Below, piece after piece: positions 34,501 to 45,964 of a stretch of DNA of 64,000 nt. The DNA is from Closterium sp. Naga37s-1 (taxonomy: Eukaryota; Streptophyta; Zygnematophyceae; Desmidiales; Closteriaceae): NCBI GenBank assembly GCA_947471745.1, contig CANJKZ010001237.1, forward strand, positions 1,966,001 through 2,030,000, given 5' to 3'. The notes below the pieces were generated by a model. That model saw only the letters and a program-made list of their open reading frames with translations, was not told the origin of the DNA and ran no database searches. The position numbers and the translations under genes were made by a program. Within the stretch, counting starts at the first letter, position 1, and every line of letters begins with the position of its first letter.

Positions 34501-36159
34501 CCGGATGAGGAGGATGAACCTGCCTACTGTTTTCTTGCCCCTGCACCAGAGGAACCAGCTAGCATGGAGGAGGCATTAGCTGGACCAGATAGGGAGAAGT
34601 GGCTGGTTTCCAGGGATGCTGAGTACCAGAGCCTGCTGGAGAATGGGACATGGGAGCTGGTGGTGCTGCCTGAGGGGAAGAAAGCCGTACAGTGCAAGTG
34701 GGTGCTAAGGATCAAGACCGATTACAAGGGACAGGTCACCATCTACAAGAGTAGGCTGGTGGCTAAGGGGTTTATGCAGAAGGAGAAGCAGGACTTCAAT
34801 GAGATCTTTGCTCCCACTGCCAAACCCCCTACCCTCCGTGTCTTGTTGGCAGATTCAGCCGTTAGTGGGAAATTCATCATTCAGATGGATATATGAACGG
34901 CATTCCTCAATGGGATTTTAGAGGAGGATGTGTACATGACGCAGCCGCCTGGGTATGAGGATGGTACGGGCAGGGTGTGCAAGCTGAAAAAGTCCATCTA
35001 CGGATTGAAGCAAGCGCCACGCTGCTGGTACCAGAAGTTGGCAGCTGTTTTAGAGGAGATGGGATTCAGGACCAGCAGCTGCGATGAGAGCCTCTTTCTC
35101 AAGGGGGAGAAGGAGAAGCTGGTGATGTTTCTGGTCTACGTGGACGACATTCTTCTCTTCAGCAGCAGCATGAAGGAGATCCAGAAAGTGCAGCAGCAGC
35201 TGATGGAGAACTTCAAGTGCAAGAACCTTGGGGAGGTAAAGTACTACCTCGGGATGCACGTGGAGAGGGATCCAAATCACAGGTGGTTGAAGCTGCACCA
35301 GGAGAAGTTCATCAAGGAGCTGGGGGAGAAGTATGGGATTGAGAATGAGCGCAAGGTTGCAACTCCCCTGCCAGCAGAATTCAAGCTTGTGAAGGCTGCA
35401 GAGGATGAAGGGGTTGAAGCCGAGGAGCAGCAGAAATTTCAGTCCTTGGTGGGCAGCCTCTTGTATGCAGTGGTTCACACGAGGCCCGACATCTCTTTCT
35501 CTGTTGGGCAGCTGGCAAGGGTGGTGCAGAATCCATCAGAGGAGCAGGTGGATGCAGCTGAGCGTGTGGTGAAGTACCTGAACTCTCACCCAAGCATTGG
35601 AGTTCAATACTCCGCATCTGCACAGGTGAAGCAGAAATGGGTTGAGGTGCTGAAAGAGAAGGGGGAGCGACTTGGGGAAGGCAAGCTCTTTCTCACTTGC
35701 TTTACCGATGCTACGTGGGCTTCTGAGAAGGAGGATTCCTCATCTGTGGGAGGATACATCTGCGTAGTTGGGGGAGGACCTGTTAGTTGGAGGTCCAAGA
35801 AGCAGACGGAGACGGCACTATCTTCCGTGGAATCGGAGTACACGGCAATGTTCCATGGGGTGAAGGAGGTGATTTGGCTGAGGAGGCTGTTAGAGGAGAT
35901 TGGCCAGGAGCAGAAGGTTGCTACGCCGCTGTTTTGTGATAGCAAGGGGGCTCTTGGGATGGCCAGGAACGCTGTGCTTCATGGGCTGAACAAGCACATG
36001 CGTATCAAGTGGCACTGGCTGCGTAAGGAGGTGAAGAGGGGGACGGTGAATCCGATCTACATCAAGACTCACCAGCAGCCTGCAGACTTCCTCACCAAGA
36101 GGCTTGCGGATGAGCCTCATTGGCGTTGTGTGCGCATGAGTGGAATGAGCATGAACTAG
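31555..36159 (+). pseudogene. gag-pol polyprotein of copia copy B (1,534 codons, two nonsense codons)
   Basis: A single frame from ATG 31555 to the stop at 36157-36159, broken only by TAG at 32470-32472 and TGA at 34894-34896. Residues: gag about 45-230, zinc knuckle 302-315 (the TAG replaces the Glu codon at 306), protease DTG 398-400, integrase catalytic D618, D682 and E718, RT motif A Asp at 1112 (the TGA is two codons later, where copy E has Ser), YVDD 1195-1198, RNase H Asp 1385. It serves as the reference for the family. The two stops are each one base away from the codon in a sister copy. As it stands, the polyprotein would end within the zinc knuckle. Confidence 0.96.
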
Positions 36160-36190
36160 CATGGAATGATGGGGATGCAGCCGGCAGGCT

Positions 36191-36199
36191 GAGGGGGAG
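36191..36199 (+). other. Polypurine tract of copia copy B
   Basis: GAGGGGGAG two bases before the 3' LTR. Confidence 0.8.
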
Positions 36200-36201
36200 T
36201 C

Positions 36202-37294
36202 TGTTGGGTGCAAATTCACATTGCACGACATCCTGCCGTCTGTGTGTACGAGTATGCGTGTGCGAATGCATTTGGGTGTGAATGGAATGTTCGTGTGTTT
36301 GTTTGCTTTCGCAATTTTCGCTTGATGCCTTTGCAGGTACTCGCGCAATGTGCGCTTCGGCACAACATTGTACGCGCTATGAACAGTGCAAGCAGAAAGG
36401 ACGAGCTCGCAAAGGAACCCAAGATGGACGCTTTGCAGTTCGGTTGAATTGATTGCGCAGATTCAGTTCTATCCAACTCGAAATTGTACTGTTTTGTTTG
36501 GTTGACTATAGTGTAGCAGGGCAGGCACTATAGGGGTACAATTTAGGTGAAGGTTGGATGTTGTTTGTCTGTATCTGCATGCTACAGGGCCAGGGGAAAC
36601 CAGCGGAACCAGCATTTGGCTGGTTGTGCAAAGACAAAACAGGTTCTGTTTTTAGGACCTGAACCTGGTTGTTGTTTTCCCAGGTTGGAAAAACAGAACC
36701 AGAGGTTGTTTACCAACCTACCACCTGCTGTTTTGTCCAGCCAGGTTGGTTCTGTTGCTTGGAGTTATTTGGGATCATCCCTGGTTGTTCCCAGGTTGAT
36801 TCCCAAGGTCCTTGCTAGCTAGAACTATTTATTCCTTCTCTGTTTGTACCTGGATATAGTGAAATTGATTCAAGCGAATTCCTTCCTTGCTGGAATTTCG
36901 TTTCTACGCGGTGCGACGGCGGAATGCTACCCGAGTCAACGCTAGTACACTAGCACTACGACGCTAGGCAAACGCTGTCCGAGCCATAACTTCGTAATGG
37001 CAGAACTTTTCGCGAGGCAACTTGGCTCTTTTGAAAGCTCTTAGAGTGAGCTTCGATATAGCGAGTTCTCAGCTTAATCCGATCGACGGTCTGCACGGCA
37101 CGCTGCGCGACGTTCAAGGTACTCTTGCTGTTTTGACTAAGTCCCTTTTGATCCCTCTCTCTACATACTCGGACCCGAGGATAGGGGCTGGTCTTGTACC
37201 AAGCACCCAGGGACCCTTGGAGGTGACCCTGAGGAGAGGTTTTAAGTTTGATAACGTCTTAATAGCCTGAGTTTATTAGGCCCTTACACCAACA
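36202..37294 (+). repeat. 3' LTR of copia copy B
   Basis: Complete, 1,093 bp, ends CCTTACACCAACA and is followed directly by the GTAAA duplication. Confidence 0.96.
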
Positions 37295-37299
37295 GTAAA
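37295..37299. repeat. Target-site duplication (right) of copy B
   Basis: GTAAA, matching 30412-30416. This pair proves that the adjoining D sequences were contiguous before B inserted. Confidence 0.93.
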
Positions 37300-37507
37300 G
37301 CAGCGGCAAAGCACTCAAACTCCTCCTGTCTGTCCTCAAGGACGTCCGTGCCAAGAGTACACTCACCCCCGACGGACGGAGGACAAACAGACTCAGACTC
37401 AGACTCAGCAAGAAGACTAGCAGCGTAGTCTAGACGACAGGCGGCAGCAAAGTCAACAAGCTCAGCAACTAGAGCAGACGCAGCAGTGGACTCAAAAGAA
37501 GGGCCAG
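37295..37507 (-). pseudogene. Linker segment of copia D pol (upstream of RT)
   Basis: Minus-strand reading begins SFESTAASALVAELVDFAAA, continues through SESESESVCPPSVGGE and GTDVLEDRQEEFE, and runs in frame into the RT ORF at 30416. This is an acidic linker between integrase and RT. Its upstream end stops at 37507, where sat1 starts. The 37 bp at 37471-37507 recur at 58974-59010, where the upstream part of D resumes. Confidence 0.85.
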
Positions 37508-40500
37508 TTGACCCAGTGGACCGGTTGGACCAACTGGTCAGTTGCTCTAATGGACCGGTTGGACCAACTGGTCTGCTGGTCCATTTGGACCAGTTGGACC
37601 AACTGGCCTACTGGTCCTATGGACCGGTTGGACCAACTGGCGTGTTGGCACAATGGACCGGTTGGACCAACTGGCGTGTTGGCACAATGGACCGGTTGGA
37701 CCAACTAGCTAGTTGGTCGTATAGACCGGTTGGACCAACTGGCCAGTCGGTCCAATGGACCAGTTGGACCAACTGGCCTGTTGGTCCAGTGGACTGTTTG
37801 GACCAACTGGCCAGTTGGTCCAGTGGGCCGGTTGGACCAACTGGCCAGTAGGTCCTCTAGACCGGTTGGACCAACCGGCCAGTTGGTCCTATGGACCGGT
37901 TGGACCAACTGGCATGTTGGTCCAATGGACCGGTTGGACCAACTGGCCTGTTGGCCCATTGGACAGGTTGGACCAACTGGCCTGCTGGTCCAATCGACCG
38001 GTTGGACCAACTGGCCTGCTGGTCCTATGGACCTGTTGGACCAAATGGCATGTTGGCCATATGGACCGGTTGGACCAACAAGCCTGTTGGCCATATGGAC
38101 CGGTTGTAACGACTGGCGTGTTGGCCCAATGGACCAGTTGGAACGACTGCCTGTTGGCCCTATGGACCGGTTGGACCAACTGGCCTTCTGGTCTAGTGGA
38201 CTGGGTGGACCAACTGGCCAGTTGGTCCAATGTACCGGTTGGACCAACTGGCCAGTTGACCCAGTGACCGGTTGGACCATCTGGTCAGTTGGTCTAATGA
38301 ACCGGTTGGATCAACTGGCCAGTTGATCCTATGGACCGGTTGGGCCAACTGGCGTGTTGGTCCAGTGGACCGGTTGGACCAATTGGCCAGTTGGTCATCT
38401 GGACCGGTTAGACCAGCTGGCCAGTTGCTCTAATGGTCTGGTTGTCCAATGGGCTGGATGGACCAACTGGCCTGTTGGTCCAGTGGACTGATTGGACCAA
38501 CTGGCCTATTAGTCCAGTGAACAGGTTGGATCAACAGGCCTGTTCGTCTTGTGGACCGGTTGGACCAATTGGCCAGTTCGTCCTATGGACCAGTTGGAAC
38601 AACTGGCTAGTTGGTCCTATGTACCGGTTGGACCAAATGGCCGGTTGGACCAACTAGCCAGTTGGTCCTATAGACCGGTACGACCAACTGGCCTATTGGT
38701 CCATTGGACCGGTTGAACCAATTTGCGTGTTCGTCCAGTGGACCGGTTGGACCAACTTGCTAGTTGGTCCTCTCGACCGGTTGGACCAACTGGCCAGTTG
38801 GTCACGTGGACTGGTTGGACCAACTGGTCTGTTGGCCTATGGACCGGTTGGACCAACTTGGTAGTTGGTCCTCTGGACCGGTTGGACCAACTGGCCAGTT
38901 GGTCACGTGGACTGGTTGGACCAACTGGCCAGTTGGCCTATGGACCGGTTGGACCTTGGTCCAGTAGACCGGGTTGGATCAACTGGCCAGTTGGTCCTAT
39001 GGACCGGTTGGGCCAACTGGCTTGTTGGTCCAGTAGACCGGTTGGACCAATTGGCCAGTTGTTTTTCTGGACCGGCTGGACCAGTTGGCCAGTTCCTCTA
39101 TTGGCCAGTTTGTCCAATGGACCGGATTGACCAACTGGCCTGTTGGTCCAGTGGACCGATTGGACCAACTGGCCTGCTAGCTGAGTGAATCGGTTGGACC
39201 AACTGGCCAGTTGGTCCTATGGACCGGTTGGACCAATTGGCCAGTTGGACCAATGGACCGGATGGGCCAATTGGCCGGTTTGTCTAATGGACCGGTTGGA
39301 CCAATTGGCCAGTTGGTCCAATGGACAGGATGGACCAACTAGCCAGGTTGTCCTATGGACCGGTTGGACCAACTGGCCTGTTGGTCCAGTGGACCGGTTG
39401 GACCATCTGGCCAGTTGACACAGTGGACCGGTTGGACCTACTGGCCTGTTGGCCCAGTGGACCGGATGGACCAACTGGCCAGTTGCTCCTATGGAACGGT
39501 TCAACCAACTGGCTTGTTGGTCCAAAGGATCGGTTGAACCAACTGGCCAATTGGCCCAGTGGACCGGTTGGACCAACTGGCCATTTGGTCCAATGGACCA
39601 GTTGGACCAACTGGCCTGTGGGTCCAGTGGACTGGTTGGACCAACTGGCCTGTTGGTCCAGTGGACTGGCTGGACGAACTGGCCTGCTGGTCCAATGAAC
39701 CGGTTGGACCAACTTATTTGCTGGTCCTATGGACGGGTTGGACCAACTAGCATGTTTGTCCACCGGTTGGACCAATTGGCCAGTTTGTCCTATAGACTGG
39801 TTGGACCAATTGGCCAGTTGATCCAATGGACCGGATGGACCAACTGGCCAGTTGGTCCTATGGACGGGTTGGACCAACTGGCCTGTTGGTCCAGTGGACC
39901 GGTTGGACCAACTGGCCCGTTGGTCTAGTGGACCGGTTAAACCAATTAGACAGTTGGTCCTATGGACCGGTTTGACCAACTGGCTAGTTGGTCTAGTGGA
40001 CCGATTAAACCAACTAAACAGTTGGTCATATGGACCGGTTGGACCAATTGGCCAGTTGGTCCAGTAGACTGGTTGAGCCAACAGGCTTGTTGGTCTAGTG
40101 GACCGGTTGGACCAACTGGCCAGTTGGCCCAGTGGACCGGTTGGACCAAATGGCCTGTTGGTCCAATAAACAGGTTAGACTTGGCTTGTTGGTCCAGTGG
40201 ACCGGCTGGACCAACATGCCTGCTGGTCCAATGGAACGGCTTGACCAACTGGCCTGCTGGTCCAATGGAACGGTTGGACCAACTGGCCTGCTGGTCCAAT
40301 GGACAGGTTCGACCAACTGGCTTGTTGATCCAGTGGACCGGTTGGACCAGCTGGCCAGTTGGCCCAGTGGACCTGTTTGACCAACTGGCCTGTTGGTCCA
40401 ATGGACCGGTTGGACCAATTGGCCTGCTGGTCCATTGGACCGGTTGGACCAACTGGCCTGCTGGTCCAATGGACCGGATGGACCAATCGGCCTCGAATGG

Positions 40501-41598
40501 ACCGGTTGGACAAACAAGATTGTTGGTCCAGTGGACCGGTTGGACCAACTGGCCAGGTGGTCCTTTGGACCGGTTGGACCGACTGGCCAGTTGGTCCTAT
40601 CGACTGGTTGGACCAACTTGCCAGTTGGTCCTAAGGACCGGTTGGACCAACCGTCAAGTTGGTACAGTGGACCGGTTGGACCAACTGGCCACTTGGTCCA
40701 GTGGATCGGCTGGACCAACAGGCCAGTTGGTCCTATAGACCGGTTGGACCAATTGGCCAGTTGATCCAGTGGACCGGATGGACCACCTGGCCAGTTGGTC
40801 CTATGGACCGGTTGGACCAACTAGCCTGCTGGCCCTATGGACCGGTTGGACCAACTTGCTAGTTGGTCCTCTGGACCGGTTGGACCAACTGGCCAGTTGG
40901 TCACGTGGACTGGTTGGACCAACAGGCCAGTTGGCCTAGTGGACCGGTTGGACCTTGCTCCAGTAGACCGGGTTGGATCAACTGGCCGGTTGGTCCTATG
41001 GACCGGTTGGGCCAACTGGCTTGTTGGTCCAGTAGACCGGTTGGACCAATTGGCCAGTTGTTTTTCTGGACCACCTGGACCAGTTGGCCAGTTCCTCTAT
41101 TGGCCAGTTTGTCCAGTGGACCGGATGGACCAACTGGCCTGTTGGTCCAGTGGACCGATTGGACCAACTGGCCTGCTAGTTGAGTGAATCGGTTGGACCA
41201 ACTGGCCAGTTCGTCCTATGGACCAGTTGGAACAACTAGCCAGTTGGTCCTATGGACCGGTTGGACCAATTCGCCAGTTGGTCCAATGGACAGGTTGGGC
41301 CAACTGGCAGGTGTGTCTAATGGACCGGTTGGACCAATTGGCCAGTGGGTCGAATGGACTAGATGGACCAACTGGCCAGTTGGTCCTATGGAAAGGTTAA
41401 ACCAACTGGCCAGTTGGTCCTATGGACCAGTTGGACCAACTGGCTTGTTGGTCCAGTTGACCGGTTGGTCCATCTGGCCAGTTGGTCTAGTGGACCGGAT
41501 GGACCAACTGGCGAGTTGGCAGTGGAATTGGCTGGACCAACTGGCTTGCTGGTCCAATGGACCGGTTGGATGAACTGGCCTGCTGGTCCTATGGAATG
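37508..41598 (-). repeat. sat1 satellite array, block 3 (opposite orientation)
   Basis: 34-bp palindromic monomers, inverted relative to blocks 1-2. From 37701 onward they match 14096-17921 in reverse order almost monomer for monomer. 37701-40396 also recurs in direct orientation at 43424-45363 with net losses of about 750 bp. Confidence 0.93.
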
Positions 41599-42016
41599 TG
41601 TCACCGCATATGCAAGGAATGCATATGCAATAACTGTAGCGTGCGGTGCTGTGAAGTAGTATTAGAATAGTTAGAAATACATTGAAGTAGATAGATAAGA
41701 AGTAGTGTAGTAATTGCAGCCAGTAGCGAAGTGTCGGTTGCTAAGGGGTGTAGAAGGGGGGAAATGTGTGAGAGCGGTTTGGGATAGCGGGGGAGAAGCA
41801 CCGAAGGGCGAAATGGGGATTTGAACGAATCCCAACCTCGAGCCGCACATTGGAAATGTGCAAGCCGAGGTTGGGTAAGGTCACCCACGCCAATTCACTC
41901 GATGCCTATTGTGTGGTATTCTCTCAGACTAGTGGAAAGTTGTCATACTAGCCTCAACACGCAATGACACAGCACTAAGGGGGAACCTGTGGGGTGAGGG
42001 AGCAATCCCGTTCATA
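37701..42016 (-). repeat. Right arm of the ~4.3-kb inverted repeat
   Basis: Reverse complement of 13678-17921. It starts in the palindrome CCAACTAGCTAGTTGG and ends in the LTR-like island at TTCATA. Beyond 42016 the similarity stops abruptly: this side goes on with CCACACAATAGG, the other with a C-rich stretch. Confidence 0.88.
41599..42016 (+). other. LTR-like island (right copy) with hairpins
   Basis: Starts TGTCACCGCATATGCAAGG and is collinear, inverted, with 13678-14095. Contains a 45-bp hairpin (41831-41875, loop GGA) and the left half of a perfect 23-bp inverted repeat, 41897-41919 against 42014-42036. TGGTATTCTCTCAGAC at 41914 begins like the primer-site sequence of element D (TGGTATTCTGAGC). 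An LTR and leader of an undetermined element fits, but I could not fix its ends. Confidence 0.45.
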
Positions 42017-42044
42017 CCACACAATAGGCATCGAGTCTGTAGTT

Positions 42045-42752
42045 ATGGATAAGTGCGAGCTACGTTGGGGTCGAGTGTTTAGTCGCCGCGAAGAGGAACG
42101 GGCGCGGCGTGAGCCGTCACGTGAGCGCGGGCGATCCCAAGAGCGCTCGCTGCGCAGGCCAGCTTTTCGCGCAGATAGAGTGCCGGTCGCTAGGGACCGG
42201 CGGGCGGAAGGGAGACCGAGCGTAGGAGCGTACGCTGCAAGCGCGGACGGAGACGCGTGGCAGAGAGAGCGGGATCCCGGAGATGGGCACGGGAGCGACG
42301 ACCGCCGCGCCGCAGGAGAGTTTCGCTCGCCGGAAGGACGCGGGCGCCGCCGCGATGAGCGAGGCCGTTGGCGTGGTATCGAGAGATTCGATGCCGACCG
42401 AGAAGGGGAAGCCGCCCAGCGAGGAGGAGGCGGAAGAGGCCGGCGTGAACCTGGAACAAGTGGCCGAAGACGCAGACGGAGGGGGTGACGATGAGGAGCC
42501 CGTGACTGGGATAAAAAACACCGAGCCTGGAGAGGCGGACGTCGCTGGGGGCGCAAGCCAGGCAGTGGCGGAAGGATCGCAGTCGGGACGGCGGGAATTG
42601 CGCGAGCGTGACGCCAGCCGCCAGGAGGAGCAGGACGCGGAGGGGCTGCGTCAACAGGAGCGGCAGGACCGGGGCGTGCGCGCCGGCGCTGGTGGGACGC
42701 AAGGAGAACGCAGCAGGAGCGAGATGGGGGGACCGCGCGCATCAAGGGAATA
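42045..42752 (+). other. GC-rich gag-like open reading frames after the LTR-like island
   Basis: ATG at 42045, just after the 23-bp inverted repeat, opens 147 codons very rich in Arg, Glu and Gly (starting MDKCELRWGRVFSRREEE). An overlapping frame (42283-42753) continues to an acidic Glu/Asp-rich then Arg/Gln-rich end. Composition and position after an LTR-like leader suggest the N-terminal part of a retrotransposon gag with a frameshift, possibly of the DNMT-gypsy family whose own gag start is missing in F. No conserved motif is visible and function is not recognised. 42753-42891 holds nothing further. Confidence 0.35.
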
Positions 42753-42891
42753 ACCGCGGCGTTGGGAGCGGGCCGCCTATCAACCCTCGCGCACTCGACG
42801 GGCGGCAGGCACAGGAAGGCTGGATCGGAGACGGCGCACGATCGCCGGGCAGGCAGATGATGCGCAAGGAGGGCGGAGGGGAAATAGAATG

Positions 42892-45363
42892 TTGGCCCTA
42901 TGAACCGGTTGGACCAACTGGCCTGTTGGCCCTATGGACCGGTTGGACCAACTGGCCTGTTGTTCCAATGGACCGGTTGGACCAACCAACTTGCTGGTCC
43001 AATTGATTGGCTGGACCAACTGGCCAGTTGGTCCTATGGACCGGTTGGACCAACTGGCCAGTTGGTCCAATGGACCGGTTGGACCAACTAGCCTGCTGGT
43101 CTAATGGACCGGTTGGACCAACTAGCCTTCTGGTCCTATGGACAGGTTAGACCAGCTGGCGTGTTGGCCCAATGGACCGGTTGGACCGATTGGCCTGTTG
43201 GCCTTATGGACCGGTTGAACCAACTGGCCTGCTGGTCTAGTGGACCGGGTAGACCAACTGGCCAGTTGGTCCAATGGGCCGGTTGGACCAACAGGCCAGT
43301 TGACCCAGTGGACTGGTTGGACCAACTGGTCTGCTGGTCCATTGGACCAGTTGGACCAACTGGCCTACTGGTCCTATGGACCGGTTGGACCAACTGGCGT
43401 GTTGGCACAATGGACCGGTTGGACCAACTAGCTAGTTGGTCGTATAGACCGGTTAGACCAACTGGCCAGTCGGTCCAATGGGCCGGTTGGACCCACTGGC
43501 CAGTAGGTCCTCTAGACCGGTTGGACCAACCGGCCAGTTGGTCCTATGGACCGGTTGGACCAACTGGCATGTTGGTCCAATGGACCGCTTGGACCAACTG
43601 GCCTGTTGGCCCATTGGACAGGTTGGACCAACTGGCCTGCTGGTCCAATCGACCGGTTGGACCAACTGGCCTGCTGGTCCTATGGACCTGTTGGACCAAA
43701 TGGCATGTTGGCCATATGGACCGGTTGGACCAACAAGCCTGTTGGCCATATGGACCGGTTGTAACGACTGGCGCGTTGACCCAATGGACCGGTTGGAACG
43801 ACTGCCTGTTGGACCTATGGATCGGTTGGACCAACTTGCCTTCTAGGACTGGGTGGACCAACTGGCCAGTTGGTCCAATGTACCGGTTGGACCAACTGGC
43901 CAGTTGACCCAGTGGACCGGTTGGACCAACTGGTCGGTTGGTCTAATGAACCGGTTGGATCAACTGGCCAGTTGGTCCTATGGACCGCTTGGGCCAACTG
44001 GCGTGTTGGTCCAGTGGACCGGTTGGACCAATTGGCCAGTTGGTCATCTGGACCGGTTAGACCAGCTGGCCAGTTGCTCTAATGGTCTGGTTGTCCAATG
44101 GGCTAGATGGACCAACTGGCCTGTTGGTCCAGTGGACTGATTGGACCAACTGGCCTAATAGTTCAGTGAACCGGTTGGACCAACTGGCCAGTTCGTCTTG
44201 TGGACCGGTTGGACCAACTGGCCAGTTCGTCCTATGGACCAGTTGGAACAACTGGCTAGTTGGTCCTATGGACCGGTTGGACCAATTGGCCAGTTGGACC
44301 AATGGACCGGATGGACCAATTGGCCGGTTTGTCTAATGGACCGGTTGGACCAATTGGCCAGTTGGTCCAATGGACAGGATGGACCAACTAGCCAGGTTGT
44401 CCTATGGACCGGTTGGTCCAGTGGACCGGTTGGACCATCTGGCCAGTTGACACAGTGGACCGGTTGGACCTACTGGCCTGTTGGCCCAGTGGACCGGATG
44501 GACCAACTGGCCAGTTGCTCCTATGAAACAGTTCGACCAACTGGCTTGTTGGTCCAATGGACCGGTTGAACCAACTGGCCAATTGGCCCAGTGGACCGGT
44601 TGGACCAACTGGCCAGTTGGTCCAATGGACCAGTTGGACCAACTGGCCTGTTGGTCCAGTGGACCGGTTGGACCAACTGGCCTGTTGGTCCAGTGGACCG
44701 GCTGGATGAACTGGCCTGCTGGTCCAATGAACCGGTTGGACCAACTTATTTGCTGGTCCTATGGACGGGTTGGACCAACTAGCATGTTTGTCCACCGGTT
44801 GGACCAATTGGCCAGTTGGTCCTATAGACTGGTTGGACCAATTGGCCAGTTGATCCAATGGACCGGATGGACCAACTGGCCAGTTGGTCCTATGGACGGG
44901 TTGGACCAACTGGCCTGTTGGTCCAGTGGACCGGTTGGACCAACTGGCCAGTTGGTCCAGTGGACCGATTAAACCAACTAAACAGTTGGTCATATGGACC
45001 GGTTGGACCAATTGGCCAGTTGGTCCAGTGGACTGGTTGAGCCAACAGGCTTGTTGGTCTAGTGGACCGGTTGGACCAACTGGCCAGCTGGCCCTGTGGA
45101 CCGGTTGGACCAAATGGCCTGTTGGTCCAATATACAGGTTAGACCAACTGGCTTGTTGGTCCCGTGGACCGGCTGGACCAACAAGCCTGCTGGTCCAATG
45201 GAACGGCTGGACCAACTGGCCTGCTGGTCCAATGGAACGGTTGGACCAACTGGCCTGCTGGTCCAGTGGACAGGTTCGACCAACTGGCTTGTTGATCCAG
45301 TGGACCAGTTGGACCAGCTGGCCAGTTGGCCCAGTGGACCTGTTTGACCAACTGGCCTGTTGG
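42892..45363 (-). repeat. sat1 satellite array, block 4
   Basis: Same monomer and orientation as block 3. From 43424 it is a direct, indel-bearing repeat of 37701-40396. Ends at the copia LTR fragment, sharing TTGG at the junction. Confidence 0.92.
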
Positions 45364-45964
45364 GAATCAACCTGGGAACAACCTGGGATGATCCCAAATA
45401 ATTCAAAGCAACAGAACCAACCTGGCTGGACAAAACAGCAGGTGGTATGTTGGTAAACAACCTCTGGTTCTGTTTTTCCAACCTGGGAAAACAACAACCA
45501 AGTTCAGGTCCTAAAAACAGAACCTGTTTTGTCTTTGCCCAACCAGCCAAATGCTGGTTCCGCTGGTTTCCCCTGGCCCTGTAGCATGCAGATACAGATA
45601 AACAACATCCAACCTTCACCTAAATTGTACCCCTATTGTGTCTGCCCTGCTACACTATAGTCAACCAAACAAAACAGTACAATTTCGAGTTGGATAGAAC
45701 TGAATCTGCGCAATCAATTCAACCGAACAGCAAAGCGTCCATCTTGGGTTCCTTTGCGAGCTCGTCCTTTCTGCTTGCACTGTTCATAGCGCGTACAATG
45801 TTGTGCCGAAGCGCACATTGCGCGAGTACCTGCAAATGCATCAAGCGAAAATTGCGAAAGCAAACAAACACACGAACATTCCATTCACACCCAAATGCAT
45901 TCGCACATGCATACTCGTACAAACAGACGGCAGGATGTCGTGCAATGTGAATTTGCACCCAACA
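45364..45964 (-). repeat. Copia family 1 LTR fragment
   Basis: Minus sense begins TGTTGGGTGCAAATTC at 45964 and covers about the first 600 bp of the LTR, ending in GTTGATTCCC at the sat1 border. No internal element sequence is attached: the other side joins DNMT-gypsy sequence at 45965. Solo or truncated LTR. Confidence 0.92.

Larger units (their letters stand above)
30417..37294 (+). mobile_element. Ty1/copia family 1, copy B, near-complete, 6,878 bp
   Basis: Complete LTRs at both ends (1,092 and 1,093 bp), primer site, purine tract, and a full-length coding region with only two nonsense codons. It is flanked by a perfect 5-bp duplication GTAAA (30412-30416 and 37295-37299), the size expected for copia integrase. 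It landed in the pol gene of element D: with B and one GTAAA set aside, D's frame is uninterrupted across the site. By eye the two LTRs differ at roughly 20 positions (about 2%), so the insertion is not very recent. Confidence 0.97.

Noticed and set aside
41975-42745. 256-codon minus-strand Arg/Pro/Ser-rich frame.
   Set aside because: Shadow of GC-rich sequence. The plus-strand frame after the LTR-like leader is the better candidate, and neither has a recognisable domain.
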